From the NCBI GenBank assembly GCA_027483005.1, contig JAIXVN010000413.1, forward strand, positions 1 through 9,884: 9,884 nt of DNA, given 5' to 3'. Below the pieces are notes generated by a model. That model was given only the letters and a program-made list of their open reading frames with translations, searched no databases and was not told the origin of the DNA. The stretch is from Verrucomicrobiaceae bacterium (GTDB lineage: Bacteria; Verrucomicrobiota; Verrucomicrobiia; Verrucomicrobiales; Akkermansiaceae). Within the stretch, counting starts at the first letter, position 1. Every line of letters starts with the position of its first letter. This document shows positions 1 to 6,041 of the stretch, piece after piece. A program made the translations under genes and the position numbers.

Positions 1-3000
1 CAGGGACCTTGGTGGAGTTGAAACTGCGCACGACGTCCGGAGCCGCAAGATGGGAAAGGTTTCCGGATTGAGAGGCGCGGAGGCTGACGGAGCCGACCCC
101 GGTGAGGCTGAGGGTGTTTCCCGAGAGTGTGGCCGGTCCGCTGACGAGTTGATAGGAAACCGGCAGACCTGAACTGGCCGTGGCCGCGAGGTCGAAGGCG
201 GGAGAGTTGACCGCACGATCCGCAATGGCTGGAAAGTCGATGCTCTGCGGCTGGGCGGTGACTCCCGGCACAAAGGCGATCTGGAGGTTCGAGAACTGGG
301 CCTGTGTGCCGGTGGTGCCGACGAATCCACGCGAGAAGGCGAATCCAGCGGTGTTGAAGGTGGGAGTGTAGCTGCCGGCCGTGCCTTGGGCGGAACCGAG
401 CAGGCCGTTGTTGTTCGGCGTGGTGTCGGTGAAGGAATAGTTCATCAGGACCGCGTTGGTGTCGGTGCGCCGGATGAGATGGGTGACCACGACCCCGCTG
501 GCCGTGCGCGTGATCGAGACCTCGAACGCCAGCGGCGGATTGCCCGAGGGCGAAGTGGAGCTGACTGGAGTCGGCGAGGCATCCGGTGTGCGCTGGGTGG
601 CACCAGTGCCGGTGCTGAACAGGCCGGTGGCGGTGCGTTCAAAAAGCGAATTTCCCATCCCGGTGTATCCGAGCCAGCCGGTGGCGGTGCCCGGAGCCTG
701 GCCGAGGTTGTCATAGAGCCCGAAGCGGAACCAGTTGCCCTGGTTGGCGACGGCGGCGAGAGTCATCTGCAGGTTGCCGGTGAGGCTGATCCTATCGCCG
801 GTGTTGGCGAGGGTGATGGGGCTGAAGTTTGCCTGAAGCGTGTTCGTGCTGAAGGCATCCGTGGTGTCGTTGGGATTGAGCAGCGGGCTGGAGGGAGTCA
901 ACGGACTGACGGACACCTTGCCTGCGATGTTGGAAACCCAGCCGGTGATGCCCGTGGCCGGCAGGGCCAACTGGCGGATGAGCATCGTGCTGCTGGTCGA
1001 ACCCTGATGGTTGGCATCGTTGACGGTGGCGACGACCTGGTAGGAGCCCGCGTTGATGGGTGCGTTGGCGGAGCCATTGTAGGTGAAAACAACCGTGAGC
1101 CCGGGCGGCGTGGTGGCGGCGCTCGGTGACTTCGGCGTGCCATCGGCGGCGGGGCTGAGGTTTCCCAACTGGATCGTGGCATTCGCCTTGGAAACCACCA
1201 GTGTGCCGGTCGCGGATCCGATGATCGAAGGATCATCGATCGCGGCGGAGACCTGATAGGTGCCTGCAGAGGTGGGGGGCGTGCTGGAGCCGTTGTAGGT
1301 GAGGATCACTGGCAGGCCGGCAGGAAGGGTGGTGGCACTGACCGGACGTGGACTGCCGTTGTAGGTCTGGGAAAGGCCGACCAGCGTGATCGTGGCCGCT
1401 GAGGTGCCGTTGAACTCGTCGTTGCCGACCAGCTCGACATCATCGAGCGAGAAGGCGCCGGGGGTGATGCCGCTGACAACACGGCTTTCGATCCGCAGAC
1501 CTGTTAGATCGTTGATATTGGAGAGCCCGAGACTGGAGAATGGCACGACCACACGCTGCCAGCCGACGGTGGAGGGCACGCTGACGGGCGCGGCTTCGAG
1601 AGGGATTCCACCGCGCGAAACGCCGACCTGAAGCGGCGGCGGAGGGGACATTCCTGCGCTCAACCAGAAGGCCAGCGCGGCGAAGCCTTCCAGCGACCGG
1701 GCATTTCCTGTGATCGCGAGCCCCTTGCCTGTGCCTGAGGAAACCGAGATCGCACTCGTCCCACGACGCACCGGATCGGTGCTGGTCAGCGAGGTGCCGG
1801 TGGGGCTCGCGTCGATCCATCCGTTCTCAAGCGCATCGGCATAGACCCGCTGAGATGGCTGGGAGGCCGGTGCCGTGGGATTCGCGATTTCGCCAACCAC
1901 CACGCCACGTCCGCTGGTGGCGAGATAGACCCGGCCATGCACGCGAGGGTCACCGGCGAGGTCGTTCTGGTAGCCGAACTGGTGAAGGCTGTCATTGAGG
2001 CGAATCCAGGTGGCTCCGATGTCATCGCTGCGGAAGAAGCCGACGTTGGTGCCCACCTTGCCCCAGATGAACACGGCGGGATGGGAGCTGCCGGGCTTGG
2101 CCTTGCCGAAATCGAACTGATAGACCTCGGCAACGGAGGACAGCTTGGTGAAGGTGGCTCCGAAATTCGTACTCCGGAACAGCCCGCTGGTGCCGGCGCG
2201 GACCCAGAGGTGACCGTTCATGCCGGGGACGGTCTTGAATCCGGCGAAGGCGGTGTTCATGCCGGTGGCGACGGACGTGAAACTCACGCCACCATCCGTC
2301 GAGGTCAGCAGGCGTCGGGCAGTGCCGTCCCAGAGATAGAAGCGAAGCGCGTCCACGCGGTCAGCCAGCGGAGTGAGCGTGTTGAAAAGTGTGCTGTTGC
2401 GGAGGGTGTGGTTGCCAGTGTCGGCGACATAGAGGTTGAGTCCATCGGCGGTGGAGGCGATGCCAGTGGGGTTGTTGAAACGGGCGCTGGTGCCCGCGCC
2501 ATTGGCGCTGCCGGAGGTGCCGGCCTGCCCGGCGACGGTGGTGACGGCTCCGGCACTGCTGATCCGTCGGACGGTGTGGTTGCCGCTGTCCGCGACGTGG
2601 AAGTTGCCGGATGCGTCAAGGGTGATGGCTTTCGGAGTGTTGAAGCGGGCGCTGCCACCGGTGGCATCGGTGGTGCCAGAAGTACCTGTCAGACCGGCGA
2701 AGGTGGTGACGTCGCCATTGGGAGCAATCCTCCGGATGGCATGGTTGCCGCTGTCGGCGACATGGAGGTTGCCAGAGGCGTCCACGGTGATGCCATTCGG
2801 CGAGTTGAAGCGGGCGCTGCTGCCGTTGGCGTTGGTCGTGCCGGAAAGGCCCGCACTGCCGGCGATCGTGGTGACGCTTCCAGCGGCGCTGACTTTCCGG
2901 ATGATGTGGTTGCCCGCATCACAGACGAACACATTTCCTGAAGGATCCACCGCGAGGCCTGCGGGAGCCTTGAAGCGGGCCGCACTGCCGAGGGCATCGG

Positions 3001-5035
3001 TGGAGCCTGAAAGTCCCGGGCTGCCTGCGAGGGTGGTGACCACACCGGCGGAGGTGATCTTCCGGATGATGTGGTTGCCGGTGTCGGCCACGTAAACGTT
3101 CTTCGCCCCATCTACGGCAATCCCCGTAGGTGAATTGAAACGCGCGGCGGTGGTGGACGCATCGATGCTTCCCGGAACGCCCGCGCCGCCGGCGAAAGTG
3201 CTGACCGCCCCACCGGCTGCGATTTTCCGGATCGTGTGGTTGGCCGTGTCGGCGACGTATCGGACGCCTGCGGAGTCCAGCGCGATGCCAACGGGTGCGT
3301 TGAACCGGGCGTTGCCGCCGGTGCCATTGGTGGTGCCGGGCGTGCCAGCCGCTCCGGCGAGGACGACGACGCTGCGGGTGCTGTTGGAATTGGTGAGCAG
3401 CTGCGAGTTCGCGGAGATGGTCCAAGTCGCGCCGTGGTCGGTCGAGAGATAGGCCGGAGCATTCGGCGGGCACCAGAGCAGGCGCTGGCCATCGGTCGAG
3501 AGGATGACCCGGTTGTGGCCATTGATGATCGGAGCGGGCGTATTGGGCAAGGCGGCCCAACTGGCGGCGGCATCCTGAGAGAACAGCGTCGTGCCGCTGT
3601 TCTGGCGGATCATGTTCGAAGGGGCCAGATCGGCTCCGGTGATGACACTGGTCGAGCCGCTGCCGGGGCTGAGCGCACCACGGAGCGGCGAGCGGTTCAG
3701 GTCATCGTGACGGAAGCCCGTGTAGTCGCCGATGACACTGACCAGCGGCGGCCCGGCGGTGGGGCTGAGCAGCCCGAGCGGCACGCTTTCCTCCAGACCG
3801 TCGTTGAAAAAGGCCCAGGTGCGCGCGGTGCCGGAGGTCGAGAGATTGGTCGTTTGAAAGAGGCCGAAGCCGGTGTTGAAGATCGCGCGATTCGAGTTGA
3901 AGGGATCGATTTCAATGTCGGTCATCCAGTGCGGACCGGCTGCCGAGGCCCAAGGCGAGTTGCCACTGGAGCGGGTGCCGGTGCGCAGGGCGGCGGTCCA
4001 GGTCGTGCCGCCATCGGTGGAGCGATAGACTTCATCGCCCGGCCACCAGCGGAGCAGGGTGCTGACCACCACATGACCGGCCACGCGGGGATCAGCACTG
4101 ATGCCGCCGAAAAAACCCTGGCCGGTCGGAGGCAGGATGGAAGTCCACAGGCTTCCGTCGGCGGACAGTTTCCAAACCCCGTAGTTTGTGGCGTAGTTGG
4201 AGGGACCGGTGGCATCGCCCCAGGTCGAGTAGAAGACTCCCGCTGCGTCGAAGGCCCCTTGCAGCGGCATCATTTCCGCGCCGACGGCCTTGCCCGGGTG
4301 ATTCGGAACCTCCGACCAGGAGTCGCCGTTGTCGTCGGAGAACCAGAAACTCTGGCCAGTGAGGGTGTTGGCAGCGGCATAGACGCGGCGTTTCGGCCCC
4401 GGGCCGGGAGCGGATGACGGGGCGTAGAGAAGGAAATTCAGGTTGGTGAGCGCAGCGGGAAAACCCGCCAGGCGGGTCCAGGTCGCGCCGTGATCGTTGC
4501 TGCGCCAGATACCCAGGTTGTTGGATCCGACGAGCAGATTCGCGCCGTTGAGTGGATCGACGACCAGGCGCTCGCCGGTGCCGCGGCCTTCTCCATTGCC
4601 ACCCATCTTGAAGCCCGGGGTGGTGTAGCTCCAGGTCAGGCCGCAGTTTGTGGATCGATAGATTCGGGAAGGCAGCTTCCAGGTTTCCGTGCCCGCGTAT
4701 TGGCCGGTGGCGAGGTAAACGCGGTCGGCGTCATTTGGATCGAGGCCGATGGACTGCACGCCAAGATGTTGGAACTCGTTGTTGAGTCCGCCGACGTCGT
4801 CATTGAGGGCGATCCATCGGTTGCCGGTGGTGGCGTCCATGCGATAGGCCCCGCCGACGTCGGTGCGCGCATAGACCAGTCCGGGCGCGGTCGGGTGGAA
4901 CACCGTGCCGGTGACAAAACCACAGCCGCCGATCTCCACCGTGCGCCAATCATAGGCCTGAGCGGATCCCTTTGGAGCCGTGAACGCAGCGAGAACCGCG
5001 CCGAGCGCAAGAACGAGTGTGCTCTTGAATGACAT
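1..5035 (-). CDS. Secreted GH74 xyloglucanase-type enzyme with nested NHL domain and C-terminal MBG/lectin modules (3' end outside window)
   Basis: A single minus-strand frame is open from ATG at 5033-5035 to the left edge, at least 1678 codons. I checked the phase at several points and saw no stop. Residues 1-27 form a signal peptide ending SAQA. Residues 28 to about 1050 are GH74, endo- or exo-acting on xyloglucan outside the cytoplasm. The N-terminal IGGCGFVTGTVFHP and YARTDVGGAYR segments match the family, as does VIGDYTGFRHDDL further on. By comparison with Geotrichum OXG-RCBH (D35, D465), D59 and D437 are the catalytic pair. Asp-box motifs such as RSNDHGATW, RSTDGGTTW and RSDDIGATW mark propeller blades. 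Residues 555-885 are six NHL repeats inserted in the second propeller; GH74 sequence resumes at LADRVDALRFYLWDG and ends near GRGVVVGEI. Then follow a carbohydrate-binding-like sandwich (about 1065-1205, ending FSLDDVELVG), two MBG-type repeats (about 1210-1352), a lectin-like sandwich (about 1355-1588) and the start of another MBG/Ig module. No Shine-Dalgarno is visible. Endo versus exo mode cannot be decided here. Confidence 0.9.
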   Translation of the reverse strand, partial: MSFKSTLVLALGAVLAAFTAPKGSAQAYDWRTVEIGGCGFVTGTVFHPTAPGLVYARTDVGGAYRMDATTGNRWIALNDDVGGLNNEFQHLGVQSIGLDPNDADRVYLATGQYAGTETWKLPSRIYRSTNCGLTWSYTTPGFKMGGNGEGRGTGERLVVDPLNGANLLVGSNNLGIWRSNDHGATWTRLAGFPAALTNLNFLLYAPSSAPGPGPKRRVYAAANTLTGQSFWFSDDNGDSWSEVPNHPGKAVGAEMMPLQGAFDAAGVFYSTWGDATGPSNYATNYGVWKLSADGSLWTSILPPTGQGFFGGISADPRVAGHVVVSTLLRWWPGDEVYRSTDGGTTWTAALRTGTRSSGNSPWASAAGPHWMTDIEIDPFNSNRAIFNTGFGLFQTTNLSTSGTARTWAFFNDGLEESVPLGLLSPTAGPPLVSVIGDYTGFRHDDLNRSPLRGALSPGSGSTSVITGADLAPSNMIRQNSGTTLFSQDAAASWAALPNTPAPIINGHNRVILSTDGQRLLWCPPNAPAYLSTDHGATWTISANSQLLTNSNSTRSVVVLAGAAGTPGTTNGTGGNARFNAPVGIALDSAGVRYVADTANHTIRKIAAGGAVSTFAGGAGVPGSIDASTTAARFNSPTGIAVDGAKNVYVADTGNHIIRKITSAGVVTTLAGSPGLSGSTDALGSAARFKAPAGLAVDPSGNVFVCDAGNHIIRKVSAAGSVTTIAGSAGLSGTTNANGSSARFNSPNGITVDASGNLHVADSGNHAIRRIAPNGDVTTFAGLTGTSGTTDATGGSARFNTPKAITLDASGNFHVADSGNHTVRRISSAGAVTTVAGQAGTSGSANGAGTSARFNNPTGIASTADGLNLYVADTGNHTLRNSTLFNTLTPLADRVDALRFYLWDGTARRLLTSTDGGVSFTSVATGMNTAFAGFKTVPGMNGHLWVRAGTSGLFRSTNFGATFTKLSSVAEVYQFDFGKAKPGSSHPAVFIWGKVGTNVGFFRSDDIGATWIRLNDSLHQFGYQNDLAGDPRVHGRVYLATSGRGVVVGEIANPTAPASQPSQRVYADALENGWIDASPTGTSLTSTDPVRRGTSAISVSSGTGKGLAITGNARSLEGFAALAFWLSAGMSPPPPLQVGVSRGGIPLEAAPVSVPSTVGWQRVVVPFSSLGLSNINDLTGLRIESRVVSGITPGAFSLDDVELVGNDEFNGTSAATITLVGLSQTYNGSPRPVSATTLPAGLPVILTYNGSSTPPTSAGTYQVSAAIDDPSIIGSATGTLVVSKANATIQLGNLSPAADGTPKSPSAATTPPGLTVVFTYNGSANAPINAGSYQVVATVNDANHQGSTSSTMLIRQLALPATGITGWVSNIAGKVSVSPLTPSSPLLNPNDTTDAFSTNTLQANFSPITLANTGDRISLTGNLQMTLAAVANQGNWFRFGLYDNLGQAPGTATGWLGYTGMGNSLFERTATGLFSTGTGATQRTPDASPTPVSSTSPSGNPPLAFEVSITRTASGVVVTHLIRRTDTNAVLMNYSFTDTTPNNNGLLGSAQGTAGSYTPTFNTAGFAFSRGFVGTTGTQAQFSNLQIAFVPGVTAQPQSIDFPAIADRAVNSPAFDLAATASSGLPVSYQLVSGPATLSGNTLSLTGVGSVSLRASQSGNLSHLAAPDVVRSFNSTKVP
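2381..3373 (-). repeat. Six tandem NHL-repeat units of 165-168 bp inside the GH74 gene
   Basis: Units R1-R6 occupy 3209-3373, 3044-3208, 2879-3043, 2714-2878, 2549-2713 and 2381-2548. The first five are exactly 165 bp; R6 has one extra codon. Each encodes the NHL pattern: V(T/S)TxAG, a G/T/S-rich turn, ARFNxPxGIxxD, then YVADTGNHxIRKI. The exact DNA period is visible in the conserved string around the NH(T/I)IRK codons, at 3226, 3061, 2896, 2731 and 2566. Units share obvious DNA similarity but are not identical, so they look like duplications that have since diverged. Six such repeats are the usual number to close one six-bladed NHL beta-propeller, a fold used for protein, RNA or ligand contacts. 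Here it sits as an insert within another propeller. Confidence 0.88.
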
Positions 5036-5102
5036 GGACAAGGCGGGCAGGGATTCTGCGTTACCACGAAACATTCATGAATCAATTCACGGCTCGCAAG
5101 AA

Positions 5103-5225
5103 CTATTGCCAGCCCTCTCCATACAAACCCACCTTCGTCCTCAACGAAACGCCGAAGACCGCTTTCCAGGCATCCTCATCGGCGACTTCGTGGATGAGGA
5201 GAACGTGGAGCACAATGAGAGGTTG
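5103..5225 (-). pseudogene. Possible decayed gene fragment with a HEVADxxAWKAVF-like segment
   Basis: On the minus strand the frame ending at the TAG at 5103-5105 reads PLIVLHVLLIHEVADEDAW, then KAVFG and a short tail. The HEVADxxAWKAVF stretch resembles the N-terminal strand-helix motif of small ABM-like ferredoxin-fold proteins with 'DYDAWKAVF'-type segments. There is no ATG; GTG at the IVL position is the only plausible start. The reading frame merges directly into the inverted repeat on its 5' side. If real, it is a remnant cut off by the repeat. It could equally be chance coding potential in GC-rich DNA, since the opposite strand is open over the same stretch. Confidence 0.18.
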
Positions 5226-5257
5226 AAATCGTGGCGGCGCTTTTGAAGAGCCAAGCC
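5221..5257 (+). repeat. Left inverted repeat of the DUF4375 islet
   Basis: The core at 5228-5257 begins ATCGTGGCGGCGCTTT and ends GCCAAGCC. It matches the minus-strand copy at 6007-6036 at 27 of 30 positions. GGTTG at 5221-5225 lies just outside and has a counterpart at the other end, offset by 2 bp. Both copies point inward. The core can fold as GGCGCTT-TTG-AAGAGCC, with one mismatch relative to the right copy's perfect stem. It may be one terminus of a mobile unit or one copy of a dispersed palindromic repeat. Confidence 0.75.
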
Positions 5258-5339
5258 CGGTTAGAGTGGCCAACCAAGCCTTTGATCAGCTTCCAGAGTC
5301 CCAGGCCCACTGACAGAGCAGAGAGGATGTGGAGCGGAT

Positions 5340-5843
5340 TCAGATCGACGGCGGCTCTTCATTGGATGCCGATGCTTGTTCGACTTCTTCTTCCCGACGC
5401 AGGAAAGCAAAGAGACGACCATGAAGATCATGTTCGATGTCCCCAGCAACAACGTCGTTCAATGTGAGATCCGGATCCTCTGGCCTTATGGCATCAAGTT
5501 GTTCGCGCCGTGTTTCACAGTCTTTCGAAGGACGACCATTGGGAAACAAACTGCACGCCGCTGCCAGATACTCGAAGGACTCATTAGCGTCGATTTCCCT
5601 CAGCGCTGCTGGAGTTTCTAGAGCGTGATCCCCGGAAGAATGATAGAGGAACTGGTCAACGCCTCCGTTCATTACTTCCGCTTCGAACCTGACGACGTCG
5701 TGAAGCATCCGATCGCCATCAGTTAGTCGAAGATAGACTTCTTTCTCGAACGTCCACAGGGAATGAGCCCAACGATAAGCCTCATCCGCATCGGGATGCT
5801 TGAACGGAGGCAGACAATTCGAGTTCTCAACGTCAGATTTCAT
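5340..5843 (-). CDS. DUF4375 (DMP19-like) domain protein
   Basis: A 167-residue, acidic, cytoplasmic-looking protein with no signal peptide or membrane segment. The DUF4375 signature is clear: EVMNGGVDQFLYHSSGD at residues 56-72, followed by an ETPAALREID helix and FPNGRPSKD at 100-108. The family's structural prototype is DMP19 of Neisseria, described as a DNA-mimic protein, but most members have no known role, and DNA mimicry here is only a possibility. I chose ATG at 5841-5843, which has a GGA 10 nt upstream. An in-frame GTG at 5856-5858 would add five residues. The last 20 residues are charged and poorly conserved. The gene stands alone between two inverted repeats in less GC-rich DNA with more mixed codon use than its neighbours, suggesting an acquired accessory gene. 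Three 15 bp-spaced repeats lie upstream. Confidence 0.8.
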   Translation of the reverse strand: MKSDVENSNCLPPFKHPDADEAYRWAHSLWTFEKEVYLRLTDGDRMLHDVVRFEAEVMNGGVDQFLYHSSGDHALETPAALREIDANESFEYLAAACSLFPNGRPSKDCETRREQLDAIRPEDPDLTLNDVVAGDIEHDLHGRLFAFLRREEEVEQASASNEEPPSI

Positions 5844-5899
5844 CGCTGTTGGTTCCACTTCTTGCCGAACAGCTCAAAAACCTTTCTCATGAACGGTGG

Positions 5900-5935
5900 T
5901 CGAACATGGATTCTTCGAACACCGAATTCTCGAAC
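5900..5935. promoter_or_regulatory. Three TCGAAC repeats at 15 bp spacing upstream of the DUF4375 gene
   Basis: TCGAAC occurs at 5900-5905, 5915-5920 and 5930-5935, exactly 15 bp apart. The first and second 15 bp units agree at about 10 positions. They lie 57-92 bp upstream of the chosen ATG (GTTCGA on the coding strand), where an operator could sit. The spacing is regular but not an integral number of 10.5 bp turns, and three hexamers can arise by chance, so regulatory function is only suggested. Confidence 0.3.
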
Positions 5936-6006
5936 TTGGCAACGGATGGAGCTGATTTTTGAGACTTGGGGAGAAAGCGATCGAGCCAATGGTCACACCT
6001 TCATTC

Positions 6007-6041
6007 GGCTTGGCGCTTGGAAAGCGCCGCCACGATCAACC
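6007..6041 (-). repeat. Right inverted repeat of the DUF4375 islet
   Basis: Read on the minus strand from 6036, it begins ATCGTGGCGGCGCTTT and ends GCCAAGCC, facing the left copy at 5228-5257 (27/30 identical). GGTTG follows on the outer side (6037-6041). The copy begins within the DUF1552 stop codon (6036-6038), so that gene's last codons and the repeat overlap. Similarity between the two copies appears to continue weakly inward past the 30 bp core. Confidence 0.75.
6012..6028 (-). terminator. Hairpin just after the DUF1552 gene, possible terminator
   Basis: GGCGCTT-GGA-AAGCGCC forms a perfect 7 bp, GC-rich stem with a 3-nt loop, starting 8 bp past the DUF1552 stop. No T-run follows in either direction, so it is not a textbook intrinsic terminator. 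It is also the core of the inverted repeat, so its role may be that of the repeat rather than transcription termination. Confidence 0.4.

Larger units (their letters stand above)
5036..5339. other. Intergenic region upstream of the GH74 gene
   Basis: There is no convincing intact gene in these 304 bp. It holds, from left to right, the presumed promoter and leader of the GH74 gene, a doubtful minus-strand gene remnant (5103-5225), and the left inverted repeat (5221-5257). A perfect 10 bp palindrome ATTCATGAAT lies at 5073-5082. It partly overlaps a weak minus-strand -35-like TTGATT (5080-5085), which sits 16 bp from a TAACGC (5058-5063) that matches a -10 poorly. A regulator could bind the palindrome, but neither promoter element is strong enough to call. 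No Shine-Dalgarno precedes the ATG at 5035, and no clear T-tailed terminator follows the DUF4375 stop at 5340. Confidence 0.5.

Noticed and set aside
386..1129. A 247-codon plus-strand open frame at the left end
   Set aside because: Antisense to the MBG and lectin-like modules of the large minus-strand protein; low-complexity composition and no recognisable domain.
2381..3373. Regularly spaced repeats as a CRISPR array
   Set aside because: The 165 bp units are coding, contiguous and diverged, with no short identical repeats separated by unique spacers; no cas gene is present.
2919..3560. A 213-codon minus-strand frame rich in Arg, His and Trp
   Set aside because: It lies out of phase within the GH74/NHL gene; composition is typical of a shifted reading of GC-rich coding DNA.
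1937..4417. Long plus-strand open frames (334 and 393 codons) across the NHL/GH74 region, rich in Gly, Ala, Val
   Set aside because: They are shadows of the GH74 frame; their repetitive look comes from the 165 bp repeats read antisense.
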